Shown here piece after piece: positions 11,254 to 22,908 of a stretch of 64,000 nucleotides of DNA. Each line of letters starts with the position of its first letter. Positions within the stretch are counted from its first letter, which is position 1. The translations under genes and the position numbers were made by a program. The notes beneath the pieces are model-generated. The model searched no databases and was not told the DNA's origin. It saw only the letters and a list, made by a program, of their open reading frames with translations. This DNA comes from Aquatica leii (Eukaryota; Arthropoda; Insecta; Coleoptera; Lampyridae), in contig CM069432.1 in NCBI GenBank assembly GCA_035610365.1, positions 21,948,354-22,012,353 of the forward strand, written 5' to 3'.

Positions 11254-11879
11254 AAGATAAAAGCGTGGAGCGAGAATAACGAAAACAAAAGCTAAAATGA
11301 AGACAGAAATTTAGGCATACGCCAAGGATAGAACCCTAAAATCCAAAACCACCACATTCCAAGAAACCCAACCCCGTGTAATCTCATCAGATTACCACAA
11401 ATACAGAAGAGACAGAGATTTTCCAGAATCTTAAGAATACCGACAACCAAAACTGTAACAGAAGCGCACGAAGCGAAAGGTATCTCCAAGAAACCAAGAG
11501 TAATTTGATCTAAAAGCAAAGAAGAATACCAACACGGTTTACTAATTTCCGAAACGCATAAAGCGATACCAAAAAGTAAGGTACAAACAATCAGTAACCC
11601 AATACAGTAAGGACGTAAGTATCAAAAGAATTCCAGAGAAAAGAAAAGAACATAGGAAAGGTAGAAGTTTAGACAAGCGTCCAGGACTAAGTAGCCCTAA
11701 AATCCCCTTAAACCCCAACCCTTAAGTATAAAACCACCGTTGAAAATGGTCTCACAATAAGTAACCCAAAATCCCAAGTACTAATAAATCCCCAAAACTA
11801 GAATGCGAAGAAAAGAAAAGAAAGACGAGGAAAGAAGAGAACGTAAGAACTATCAATTGCTAAACGAACACTTGTTAAT

Positions 11880-13460
11880 CATCGATCACTGTGCTGGACT
11901 GTAACAATGAAACTTATAAGCCGATAAACGGAATAGAATATCCCAAGAAAAAAAACAAAGAGAAAAGTAGAAAAAGAGATATCCCAAGAATGACTAACAA
12001 CATCCAGAAAAGCCGAGCAAGCGGAAGTACATAAAGTACAGAAAACGGAGTTGTAGTCTGTCTCAAGTTTCAGACTTACACAGCAAAACGAATAACTTAC
12101 TAAGCCCAATGTAGCAAAAGAAAGAATTAGCAAAAAAAAGAAAATAAAGAGAAAAGAATATGGTTGCAGAGGATCCAAGAGAATAAAGAAAGACTAAGCT
12201 TAAGCAGAGAGAAAAACCTTCAAAGCAACCTCAAACAAAACCAGAAGAAAAAAGAAAAAGTATGAGTCAATAAAGAACAGAAAACTTCTCTTGCCAATTA
12301 AGCATCGTGAGTCAGTGCTCGTTGTGTTGGAATGTCGCATTGGAACGTTAATGCCGAAGAACGGATTAGAATATTCCAAGAGCAAAAGAAACCCAAAGAA
12401 GAGAAATATCCTAACGGTGACTGACAACATCAAAAATGCCGACTAAGCGGAAGTACGGAGTACAAGAAGCGACGTTGCAGTCTATCCCAAGCTTCAAACC
12501 AAAAACAACAAACAAAACCCCACTAAACCCAATAAAGCGAGAGAAGTAACTGAGAAAGAAAAGCAAAAGAAGAGAAACATAGTTGCGTGAATACTAAAGC
12601 AAGGAGTTACTAAAAAGAAAATAGAAAGAAAGTATTCAAGCAACAAATCAAGATAAAAGGAAAAAGCAAAAGAGATAATTGCCCTAAAGACAAATCCCAA
12701 AAAGCAAAAGAAAAAATCAAAAGTAAAGAAGACAAGAAAGGATAAAAAGAGACAGACGGAGAAAGATAAGACAAGATGTAGTTGTCTGATTCGTTCTTCT
12801 CTCCGTAGAAGAAACGAAAGGGAGTGACCAACCCTTCAATGCCCAACCAACCGCCCAAGGGGTAAACCTTTAGGAGGAAGAAGAAGAAAGAAAGAGATGT
12901 GGCATGTAGGTGATCAACAAATCAAGAAGAAGAAAAAAAAATAAGAAGTAAGAAAAACAAGAAAGGCAGAAAAGAAACAGACTGAGAAAGCTAAGACAAG
13001 ATGTAAGAGTCTGATTCGTTCTTCTCTCCGTAGAAGAAACGAAAGGGAGTGACCAGCCCTTCATTGCCCAATCAACCGCCCTAAGAAGAAAAGAAAAAAA
13101 AAAGAAAGAGAAGAGAAAAGATATCACAGTTAGTCATAGACCAAGAGCGTACCAATTGCTGTCCCCAAATTGGAAAGTTTACTTCAAGACTTTAAGGCCG
13201 ACGAGCGGAATGGAAAACTCAAGAAAAGAAAAACCAAATCCAAAAGTAGAAGAAAGAATTCTATAGATGACGTACCAATCCCAAAAAGGCCGACTATGCG
13301 GATATAAATATATACAGACGGAAAGGTAGTCTGTCCCGAAGTAAGATGGAGAAGAAAGAAACCAAAACAAAAGTACTAGAAACTTAAGCAAAGAAAAGAA
13401 AATCGATGACAGCAATATGAGAGGAACAATTGGGTAGCATCCAAGCTATAACCAACAAAA
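11880..13460 (-). repeat. Internal purine-rich spacer built of diverged repeats
   Basis: Between the pol stub and the 3' LTR the plus strand is AAGAAAAG-rich. Three related blocks recur around 11910-12065, 12345-12500 and 13190-13345, each with a CCGA..CGGAAT(T)AGAA-like box and a later CGGAAGTA...TAGTCTGTC box. A separate direct repeat of about 105 bp, over 90% identical by eye, lies at about 12750-12856 and 12976-13082 (CTGATTCGTTCTTCTCTCCG core). Open minus-strand frames here encode Phe/Ser/Leu runs and are artefacts of composition. The role is unknown; it may be stuffer acquired after loss of pol. Confidence 0.65.
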
Positions 13461-13556
13461 TACCGACGACGTATTCAAAGACTCGAACCACCAAAACCGA
13501 AAGAAAAGAACCAAAAGAATACCAAAGGTCGAAAATCGAAAGCCCAAAAAGGTGAA

Positions 13557-14315
13557 CTAGCACTTCCGACGCTTGCGACGCCGATGAAAGCGAAGAGAAC
13601 GATTAGACGAAGGAGACAACACAGAATAATTAGAAGCGACTGAAGAAGAAGGGGATGTAAAAGCAATAGCAGCGGCTTTTACATCCGGAGAAATAGCACG
13701 ATCCTTATGTAGACGCGTAGACCTTATAGCTACACTAGTGTTGGAAAGCTTCATCGTTGCTGGCAGAACGTGACATGACTTAATGGGATTGCTTCGCTGT
13801 GCGTTCGAACAAGAACAGTGACGTATAAACTCAACAACCTTGGGTCTCATATGAGGCCAGTAGAAGTGATAGCGAATAGCTTCCAACGTACTCCTAACAC
13901 TGCGGTGTTCACGCTCAGATGGAAGATGGTGATCGTGGATTAGTTGTTTGCGTTGGTCCGAAGGAACAACTAGTTTCCACACGCAAGAGTCGGACAGAGA
14001 AATGCGTACACATTTACATAGAAGACCTTTCACAAAACACCAACGAGAGAAACGACGAGGAAAAGCAGAAACTTTCGAAACCAAACCTAAGTACCAAGGA
14101 TCGGTAGTAGGCCTAATAATCCTAGAAACTGAAGAAAAATTTGGAGGAAGAGAAGCTAAAGAACGAACAGGACGTACAAGTTTCTCAGTTTTAGAACGAC
14201 AGTGTATACAAGTATTAGACTCAGTAGTTATAGAAGAAGGAAGTGAAGGAATAGTGAGAGAATCAGCAACCGTATTAACAGAAACTGCGGGAGTAGCAGT
14301 ATTAATCACAGATGA
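13557..14315 (-). pseudogene. Integrase zinc-binding stub joined to a Gag tail
   Basis: The frame is the same as Gag, separated from it by one TAA codon. The first 65 or so residues are low-complexity Ser/Thr-rich. From DPWYLGLVSK onward it matches the N-terminal region of gypsy integrases, including the H2C2 finger: HDHHLPSEREHRS (His pair) and FIRHCSCSNAQRS (Cys pair), with YHFYWPHMRP between them. After this the match ends. The last 60 residues are Ser/Arg-rich and bear no DDE core. So everything from protease to RNase H, plus the integrase core, has been lost. There is no sign of function beyond possible Gag-type RNA packaging. Confidence 0.75.
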
Positions 14316-14865
14316 TTATAGAAGTAAGTCACTCCTTTCGGATGTTATAAGACTACGAGAATTGCTACGATTAAAGTTCGACTCCAAACGTTTGCCTAAA
14401 GAAACCAATTGAGAAAAGGATGTAATATCCACCAGTGCGAAATGAGATTGATACAATGGAGCCAAGTTGCGGCGTACGATTTTAAGCTGCGTCTTCTCCG
14501 AGACTGGTTCTAACAATTGCATAAAAAGATATTGCATAGTAGCAACGTACATCACAATAGATTCCTTAGGTTCCATCACTCGATTACGAATAGTATCCAT
14601 TAACCGTTCATCATAATCTACAGGCAGAAATTCAGCTTTCAGCATCGCAGTAACCTCATTCCAAGAACGTAGAGTATGTCGTCTACTTCTAAATACAAGA
14701 AGAGCTTTACCCGATAACACCTCAGAAGCTGAAAGAAAAAGTTGGTGCTGAGAAACTTCACGAGACAAACACACCAGAGAAAGTAATATTCCAATCAGTC
14801 AAGTTCATTTCCGAATCAGAGTCTGATGAAGTAAGAAGTGGTGGTTCTTCATCTGAAGAATACAT
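14316..14865 (-). pseudogene. gypsy Gag, internally deleted and frameshifted
   Basis: The start is probably the ATG at 14863-14865, giving an acidic Ser/Asp-rich N-terminus that runs into a TGA near 14766-14768. A frame shift (probably a small deletion) then links to an open piece at 14316-14774 with the conserved retrotransposon Gag core: SWNEVTAMLKAEFLPVDYD, then IRNRVMEPKESIVMYV and a Leu-rich C-terminal helix region. The same core (FVNLLCKEYLPVDYN) occurs in the element at 56-57 kb, showing a shared lineage. It ends at a TAA (14316-14318), after which the same frame continues into the integrase stub. Confidence 0.8.
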
Positions 14866-15430
14866 AGCTAAGACACTAACAAGTAAACAAGAAACTAACC
14901 AAAGCAGTCAATTACGACGGAAAACTGCCACCACGTGCCTGACAAGAATTCAAAATAACAGTAAGTACAAGCCGTATCACTACCAAGTAAGTAATCCAAT
15001 AAGAAAAAAACAAATTAATCGACGTAGTCGAGTCAATCCAAAAATCAAAGCGAAGGTCCGATTAAAAGAAACGTAAGCAAAGTGCTAATCTACAGTCAAA
15101 CTGCAGCACTAAAGAAAAATACAAAAAAGTAAAAGTTAATGAAGTAACTCAGACGTCAAGTCTAGTAGCAATACCTAAGTAAACAAAGCAAAGTAAATCG
15201 AACCCACGTAAGACTAAGAAAAGATAAAAAGAATCAATAAATCTAGCAAGCCGATGATCGCATACACGAAATCAAAAGAACGTCAACAATATGAACTACC
15301 TATGCGTGTTAATAATCCTAGCCTAGTTATAGAAGAAGAAAATGTAAAAATAGCAAACCGAATTATAAAGAATGATAACTGCAATGTAAGAGAAATCGAG
15401 AAATCCAGAAATCGACGCAATTGAGAAAGC

Positions 15431-15450
15431 GGGCCCCACGTTGGGCGCCA
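15431..15450 (-). promoter_or_regulatory. tRNA primer-binding site
   Basis: Reading leftward from the 5' LTR after a few bases, the minus strand gives TGGCGCCCAACGTGGGGCCC. This TGGCGCCC-type start complementary to a tRNA 3' end is standard for Ty3/gypsy minus-strand priming. The element at 56 kb has the related TGGCACCCAACGTGGGAC. Confidence 0.85.
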
Positions 15451-15454
15451 AATT

Positions 15455-16768
15455 TGTTACAAACTTTTGGTATTTTACGAACCTGCACGGCCAACTCACA
15501 ATAGTCGGTGAGAGGGGTAGGTTCACAAGAAATATATAAAAGGTGTTTCAGGGCGCCAGAGCTTATCCCAAAGTAACTTCTGTCCCGCTCCAGACAGACG
15601 GTTCACACTTGTAACAAGATATTAGGTTCGTAATTCTTCTACTCGGCTGTTCGAGTAGCCAACGTTTGTTATTAGATAACGACGATCCAAAGAGACAGGT
15701 ATGTTGTCATAAAAGAACAAGTAACCACAATAACAACTTTAATCTAGAATCGTTGATGATTATCACAGGTATATCGAATTCTCCTTACAGAAATGCCAGT
15801 AGTATCGGCAACACACAGTACATAAGTAAATTACAGTGAACATGAATAGCGAAGAATAGGTTATAGTAAATATCATTTGTATACAGCATGCGAGATACAC
15901 GAAATAATGATAATAAGTACGGCATTAATATTACAATATCATAATAATTATGGGTAGTACACAGCATACGTAACATAAGCAAATTTACTAATTAAATGGT
16001 AATCCAATTACGTTAATCATTACGGAATTACTATTAGCGAAAGTTTCGTGAGTGACCTTGTTGACGACGAAATAAAATACATAAACCACTTACCACAAAC
16101 ACAGGAACTTCCACTCGTACGAAGAAAGTACTTTCCTCGGCAAGCTATCCTGTAAGCACTCTGAAATAGCAAGTCGTGTCAAACTAATTCCTCACGAAAG
16201 TGAAATCTACAAAATGATTAGTTATATTTAACTCAAATACATAAGGCCAAACCCGGTCGTCGTGTGCTGTTATACCCCGACGAAAACGGTGGTTACGCAG
16301 GTATCTGCCGCCTGAGTAGAATCTCGACAATTGTAGTTAGCTCTTCGGTGCATTAAATTTTTGCCATATGTCGTATGCCTCAGATTACATTCATCCGACG
16401 AAATTATTATTCGAAATTGATTCTTCATCAATAGTTAACGACTAGGAACGAATACCCGCACGTGGCGGAACGGCTATTAAATTACGAGAAATTACCACAG
16501 AGTTTTAATAAATGACAGCTATTATCTTACCCGGTGACGACTCAAACGTATTATAAGCGTAATACCCTTATAAATTGGTCCCCATGACGGTGGATGAGTT
16601 TAGAAGATTTCAATCGCCAGTTCACCGGCCATTTTATGCAGTTTTCAAGTTGAAGAATTCGTCGTAAATGACAGTCACGCGTAAAAGATCGGTAGGAGGC
16701 GTCCAAACCGTAAGCTAATTTCACGTCAAAATACATAGGCGTACGCAATGAAAATTTCGATCGTAACA
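15455..16768 (-). repeat. 5' LTR of the gypsy element (family A)
   Basis: Same length as the partner LTR, with about 11 substitutions and no indels that I could see. It starts (minus) TGTTACGATCG at 16768 and ends GTAACA at 15455. Family A relatives in the window are a solo LTR at 45349-46746 and an old copy at about 19690-20560. Confidence 0.95.
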
Positions 16769-16859
16769 ACACTTTCAACGCAGTGTCATCTACTGGTAAT
16801 TGTTTTGTTTGAAAATAGCGGCTTTTTTGCATTTCTTGGTCGACTTTGGTTGTTGACAT
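16769..16859 (-). CDS. Short exon-like frame split by the gypsy insertion
   Basis: An ATG at 16857-16859 is preceded on the minus strand by TTTAATTTCAG, a good splice-acceptor sequence. The frame encodes about 30 codons (MSTTKVDQEMQKSRYFQTKQ...). It is then interrupted by the LTR element at its ACAC duplication. Skipping the element, the same frame continues leftward from 9925 for another 27 codons or so, to a TAA at 9839-9841. I do not recognise the peptide. It may be a host exon or a piece of an older element; the frame may instead be chance. Confidence 0.3.
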
Positions 16860-17483
16860 AACTGAAATTAAACCACATTATTAATTTTTCTTTGTACATA
16901 CTCATACTTCATTTTTACATTTTTCCTACTATTGCTCTATTTCATACATGCAGGTTTTTTTTTATCGTTTTGCATCTTACGATATAGTTCTTTTCTTTTG
17001 TTTTAGATTTCATTACATTACTTATTCGTATTTTCTTCTACTTATTATTATCTTTGAAAACCACATTACGAAAATTTTCTCGTAGCTTAATTATTGGCGA
17101 CTATCTCAGTATGATTCGCCAAGTGGTTTCGATGTACAAATTATAAAATAAAATTAAAAAAACGCCAAATCGATTGGAAACTAGAATAGAATACACAAAT
17201 ACAACAATTAATAACACACAAGCTGTAACACGAATATATTTTTATTTTATCACAGAAAGATAGGTTAGATAAAAGAAACGAGGTAAATTTACATAGATGC
17301 GATTAATTGCTAGTACGTAGTTATAGATCACAGACAGTAATTGTTGATGCAAACCCTCTTCCATTGGGCTACACGTCGTACATAAAATTAAACTTGTCGG
17401 CCTAACTTTTACATTCCAAAAGAATAAATTTATATTGTTAAATATAATACAAATACGCAACGCACCGTTTAAATTTTCGCACT
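16860..17483. other. Noncoding, nothing recognised
   Basis: AT-rich sequence without recognisable coding or repeat structure. Confidence 0.4.
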
Positions 17484-17863
17484 ATGAACGAACAGGTGGA
17501 ATACTGTGACCTGCGTTTGATTTTCGTTGTAAAAGACACCGTAAGTTTTTTTTTGTTTCGATTGATTAATTTAGTATTAGCATAGAGAACGTTTTGCTTG
17601 TTGTTTGTGTGGTTTGAGTTTAATGATATTTCAAGTTGTTTTCAATCATTATTGAAATTTTCTTTTAAATGCATACAGATCCGTAGTTTTGTTTTTGATT
17701 TAGTACTTTATTTAGTTATCTTCGTAAAATAACAATTCAATATAATTTACGACTTCCTTTGTTGAATGTAAGTTGATACATTTTTCTTGTTTAGGCTGAA
17801 TCTTATTTGATTGAGCGCTATCTTAAGCCACCTGCAAAAATGCAAGTCTCAGCGTTCTTGTGA
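17484..17863 (+). CDS. Candidate two-exon small ORF
   Basis: An ATG at 17484 opens 19 codons ending ACC|GTAAGT (donor at 17541). The acceptor TTTTTCTTGTTTAG ends at 17794. Exon 2 continues in phase 0 for 22 codons to a TGA at 17861-17863, giving about 41 residues. A second donor-like GTGAGA at 17860 would allow further splicing. The peptide (start MNEQVEYCDLRLIF) is not recognised. The evidence is only splice-signal quality and frame continuity, so confidence is low. Confidence 0.2.
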
Positions 17864-19689
17864 GAAATATTTTCGTCGAAGTCTACGTGTGGAAATTCAC
17901 GTGGCTAATTATAATTTTCATCTTTGTTTTTCTCGTTTGTTCAATGTTCTGTCTTTTACCACAATTTTACTGCGCACATTTAAGTAATTAAGTAGGGGAT
18001 AGGAAGTGTTTGAAAAGTTTGATTTTTTTGGGGATTCATTCGATCGTGGGTCGCAATGACAAATACCGGTTACCGTGAGATGTAGTGGAGATATAGGGTA
18101 ATTTACCCTCTGACGTTATGTAGAACCGCGGAAGTTAAGCAGAAATCGTGAAAGTTAAGTGTGGTGGAGAAAAATTTTAATTTTCTTCAAATTTCGTATA
18201 GTACGGCTTGTGTAAAATTCATGATTTCTAAAACATAAACTGTTACGTTTGTGGGGTTTAATGTTGTGGTGGTATGTGGTTAAATCCTAAATTCGCCTTT
18301 GGCGGTTATAAAATTAGATTGTGAGATATATCTTCCGTCGTTGTTCTATTGTTTGGGGAGCAGCCGAATTCCATCCGAGGTGGTAGCTTTCAAAACCACT
18401 GGGCCGAAGTTCAACCGGTGTCACCAATTAAGAATTAAGGTATTTATCGATTTTGTTGTTTGATCGTGCAGTGACCCGCGATTAAAAATGCAGTAAAAGC
18501 TTTCAATTTTGAGTCAATTGAAATTACGACTAACGTTAAATTTAATTATTTCAATGAACACGTATAGTGTTTGCGTGAAATTAATATAAATTAACTTTGT
18601 TTTGATGCGTTTGAGAAGGGATTCGTATTTCGAATATATGATAATGTAACGACTTATAAACTATATTTTGTTTAGTTCGAATTAAAGTTCGGACATATAT
18701 GTTATAAACTGTATTGTTTTTTTTTTTGTGTTATTTAATTTGTTTGATATAAATATGCGGTCAAGATCTTGAGATTTAATTATATTTGAAAACGTCGAGT
18801 TAACGCTATTGTAGTAGCATTTCTTTTTATAAATTTTAATGTAATGTTTTGTGTGTAAATTGTTCATTCTTGTTTGCTTAAGATTATTTCTTTTCTTTTA
18901 TTCAAATTTATTTGATATCAATTAGTACTTGTTATTTTATTTTGTTTTTGTTTTAAATTTTCAATCAATAAATGTTAAATTGTTAAATGTAAAGAGCTTT
19001 TATTCATTTAGCCGCCGCATACGTAAATTTTTGTTTAAGTGTTTTTCAGAATTGTTACAACCCAAGGTAAGTTCTGGGGTTGTAACCAACCGGATGAGCT
19101 TTCAGGTAATCAGGGGTTTGAAAGCTACCCTTATAGAAATCCTTGATTGGCGCCCTTACCGATTATTTGACTATTTTACCGTTCTAGTTCAATTTTACGA
19201 CGATCGCGTTTCCAATTTTTCACGGAATTTTAAATAAAACCCACCCCTTCTCCATTGAGCTAGTGGCACAACCCCCGTTTATGTTACTACATTGCAGGCA
19301 GTGACTTTGTGTTAATTTTGGCATGTAACAATACATGTGAATATCCAAAATTTCTAATGACTATTACGTAAATCACAAAAATAGAATTAATTCTTACTCC
19401 AGAAAGACTTTCACATAAGCAGCAAAGTGCTACACCCATTTATAATGGGGATGCGTGTGAATATTTAGAGGTGAAAACCTCACCGGGCGCATATGTTAGA
19501 ATGGAACGTATTCTTTCTTTGATAATTTGTTATGTGTTAACGTAATACCATGTATAGTAGTTGAATTAAAATTAGATTCCGTTTTTGACGCCCTCTGCCA
19601 ATGTTTCTTTTCACTGTCATTTCCGTCATTTGTTGTCAAGACGTTAAACCGACAACTACCTAAAATGGCCTGTGTCGTTTAAAACTTTA
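17864..19689. other. Noncoding, no supported gene
   Basis: AT-rich. An inverted repeat TTACAACCC...GGGTTGTAA lies at about 19056-19095, and a TGGCGCCC motif at about 19146 is not followed by gag-like sequence. There are no convincing ORFs. Confidence 0.4.
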
Positions 19690-20560
19690 AGTTTCCAATA
19701 ACATCAACGGTAATGGTAATGAATTTATTTCTTCACAGGCCGTCCCGCCACGTTTTTGGCTATACGTTTCGATGCATCATCGATCAGAGATTAATATCGA
19801 TAAATACCTTTATGGGACGAGTATAACTCTGTAAGGCCTACGTTTAAAACTAAAAACTGAAGACAAGAACTTTTCTTCAAGATTCTACTCCTGCGGCAAA
19901 CACCTGCGTAACCAACTTTTACTGAATGTGTACAACAGCATTCGATAATCGGGTTACGTTATGTGTACTTTCTTTTAGTAGTAATTAACAATTTTGTAGA
20001 TCTTGCTTTCGTGAGTCATTGTGTTAACACGATTTGCTATTCAAATTTATTCCAGGCTTACTCAACGAGAAAAACGTTTTCTTCGAACAAATAGTTACTG
20101 GATTGTGGGCAAGTTTATTTAATTATTTGGTCGCTGTCAGAAAAGTCACTCACGTAATTTTTGTTTATGTTAATTTCCGTAATTACAATCATCGTTTCAA
20201 TACCATTGAGGTAGTTTCACTAATTATTTTGTGTGTATCGCATGCAGTGTACAAACGATATTTATTATGAAATTTTCTGCGCTATCCGCTTCGTTTCAAC
20301 TTATGTATTGTGTGTTGCCGATACTTCTGGCATTTATGGATTGACAATTAGATAGACTCTTAATATTAATATTCTACGTTATTAAATTGAAGTTTTTTTA
20401 TACCTTTCCTTTATGGTAACATACCTTTCTCTATTATTGTAATTACCGAACATCAGGGTAACAACGATTACGAACCTAAAGTTCGTTACAAGCTTGGACC
20501 GTCTGTTCTGATCGAGACAGAAGTTTTGCTTATAAAAGATCTGGCGCCCTTAAATATTAT
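19690..20560 (+). repeat. Old, diverged copy of LTR family A
   Basis: The plus strand aligns in order with the LTRs at 9926 and 15455 (inverted) and with 45349-46746. Shared landmarks are GGCCGTCCCGCCACG, CCTGCGTAACCA, GTGTACAACAGCA, TTTTGTAGAT, TTTGACACGA-like, TGTGTTGCCGATACT-CTGGCATTT, and GATTACGAACCTAA near the 3' side. Many substitutions and indels separate it, so it is much older. Ends are not preserved well enough to define a target duplication. Confidence 0.75.
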
Positions 20561-22040
20561 TTACTTTACTTTATACTGTACAAAAATCACACAGAAACAC
20601 GTTTAACATAAGAACAACTACAAACTCTTGTACGTTACGTCGACAATAAACAAATTTACATTTTCGGAACACAATGTTTCAATAAGGTTCTTTCAGATAC
20701 AATCTTGAGGCCTTTAAAAAATTTTAAATTGTCAAGCAAATCGCTTTATTTTTTTTACACAATATATTAACAATTTAAAAAAAATCTCTATTCAACAATT
20801 TTTGAATATACTACGAAGAGGTATAAATAAAGGACTTTTAAAAAATGGGCAATAAATTAAGGATTACTTTTACCTGTAAATTTACTTCCCAATAACATAA
20901 CTTATGAGATTATTACCAATTAGAAATTTTTAAACTTAAGAAGTATTTAATTTATGCTGACGTTTCTAATATTCTTATAGCAGACACAAATATAGAGTGA
21001 AAATATGTAGACTGCACAATCTTTATTTACAATTACTTTACAATTTATAATTAAGTGCAAAGTGTTCTTTGTTTATGGATCGAGTCGAATTATTAACGGA
21101 AATGAGGATTACTATAGATTTACTTGACAGAATTTGCTGAATACTGCGCAACTTATCTATAGCGGAAGCTTGTACTTTTGAATAAGTCATCGTAGCATTA
21201 CTCACTCTTTATAAACTGCAGTTGTCCAATTCCTTAAAAGTCTAGACGACTTTTTATGCTCTAGAATCTTTACATCTTATACAAGAAATGTAATAAATTG
21301 TTTACAAGAATGCTTAGGTTTTTTAATCAGTTTTTTTATAATAGTCGAATTGTAAAGGGAAACATTTGTCTTCATTGGTTATAATAGGCTTACTTTATTG
21401 TGTGAAATAATTCACTGGGAAATTTGATTATTACACGATTTGGCAATTAGAATAATCTGTTTCAGATTGTAAACATTTGGCGCAGCTTTATATTTAATTG
21501 TTATAGATGTTTACTTCGTGTCAATTTTCGATTAAAGGGTCGACTCAGTAAAGAAGGCCAAATCGGGTCTAACCTATAATAATTGACACTTGCTGATAAT
21601 GATAAATTTCAGGCTTTGTGGTAGATATTATTCGTATCGACTTTTTATTGTATACAAAAATACTCTTTATGATCTATAGTTTTCAGATATTATTTTGTTA
21701 TGGAAAATTGTAACTAATTTCTTTCATCAGGAAAACGATTTGTGGTTTTTAGTATTTATTCTTAAAAACATAATCTTTTAAAAAACGAATTAAGACGTTT
21801 CAAGCTAGAACAAAATTTTTTGCTTAGTTTCTTTTCGTTATTAAACAAACAAGTTGGTTTTAAATACATTTTTTTTTCTTTTTCAGTTCGAATTTTTTGG
21901 AGTGTTAACATTACGAAATGAAATTGTTCATATTTCTATAATTCGTTTTTTGATTTTTTTATAATCATTAATTTATTAAAATAATTGTAAAACAAACAAT
22001 CAAAATATTTTTGAAGTGAAACTTCTTTATCGGCGTTGGA
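20561..22040. other. Noncoding, no supported gene
   Basis: AT-rich sequence. No ORF, repeat end or known motif was found. Confidence 0.4.
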
Positions 22041-22125
22041 AAAAAATTTACCGTCACATTTTTCGCTTACGCGTCACATGGTTACGCGTCACATTTTTTA
22101 TTTTTGGTTACGCGTCACATTTTTT
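22040..22125. repeat. Short tandem repeat of TTACGCGTCACAT
   Basis: The 13-mer occurs exactly at 22067-22079, 22082-22094 and 22108-22120, with a degenerate unit (CCGTCACAT) at about 22051. Spacing is irregular. Each carries an ACGCGT palindrome, notable in such AT-rich DNA. Confidence 0.65.
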
Positions 22126-22310
22126 CTGAATCGCAATAGCGACATGATAAATAATATATCAATAATAAAGTGATCAACAAAATCAAAGGCTTCATTTTAA
22201 TTCTAATTCCATTGGATTTTTAACAAAAGTAAGTAATTATATGTATTTTTCTAATACTTGGGTGGAATTAATTGACATAGAGTATAAATTCTGAAATATG
22301 TTATTAATTT

Positions 22311-22821
22311 AAATTTAAAATATTTAAGGTTAACCTCAGTTTCTGATTGAACGATGACATTTTAAATTTAATATATTTAAGGTTAACCGCAGTTTCTGTT
22401 TGAACGATGACAATTATAGTAATAATTCTATTTCAATTAATGAAATGCTGTAATAATCTTAGTAGCAAAAAGTTAAAGTGAAATAATTGTATTATTTGTA
22501 TTCATGTCTATTATAATAAAATCCTTTTGTTTAAAATTTATCTAATTTTAAATTTCAAATATTTAAGGTTAACCTCAGTTTCTGATTGAACGATGACATT
22601 TTAAATTTAATATATTTAAGGTTAACCTCAGTTTCTGTTTGAACGATGACAATGATAGTAATAATTCTATTTCAATTAATGTAATAATCTTAGTAGCAAA
22701 AAGTTAAAGTGAAATAATTGTATTATTTGTATTCATGTCTATTATAATAAAATCCTTTTGTTTAAAATTTATCTAATTTTAAATTTAAAGTATTTAAGTT
22801 TAACCTCAGTTTCTTATTGTA
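22311..22821. repeat. Tandem duplication, period about 239 bp with 53-bp sub-repeats
   Basis: The box GGTTAACCTCAGTTTCTGAT starts at 22328 and again at 22567 (239 bp apart). Each unit has a second, slightly different box 53 bp later (22381, 22620). A partial third unit starts at about 22795. The remainder of each unit (TAGTAATAATTCTATTTC... to TTGTTTAAAATTTATCTAAT) is almost identical between copies. Confidence 0.85.
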
Positions 22822-22908
22822 ACTATCGGTCAATGTATATGATTTCATTAAAATAGTATTTATTAATTAATAAGACTGCTAATTTAATGAACATCAATTA
22901 ATTGATAT

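Larger units (their letters stand above)
9926..16768 (-). mobile_element. Complete non-autonomous Ty3/gypsy retrotransposon
   Basis: Two 1314-bp LTRs (9926-11239 and 15455-16768) flank a 4.2-kb interior, with ACAC target duplications at 9922-9925 and 16769-16772. Orientation is minus: a tRNA primer-binding site (TGGCGCCCAACGTGGGGC) sits beside the 15455 LTR, gag reads leftward, and a G-rich polypurine tract abuts the 11239 LTR. I count about 11 differences between the LTRs, roughly 0.8%, so insertion is recent. The interior has only a broken gag, an integrase N-terminal stub and a 2.3-kb repetitive spacer. Protease, RT, RNase H and the integrase core are missing. It must have been mobilised by proteins of a related element. 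Confidence 0.93.

Noticed and set aside
11879..13666. Series of hydrophobic minus-strand frames that look like membrane proteins
   Set aside because: They are translations of the AAGAAAAG-rich spacer; Phe/Leu/Ser richness follows from base composition.
18361..18440. tRNA-like stretch with GGTGGTAGC and AGTTCAACCGG
   Set aside because: No consistent cloverleaf, the B box is off consensus, and A-box spacing is poor.
19143..19160. TGGCGCCC as a primer-binding site
   Set aside because: No LTR end just upstream and no gag-like sequence downstream.
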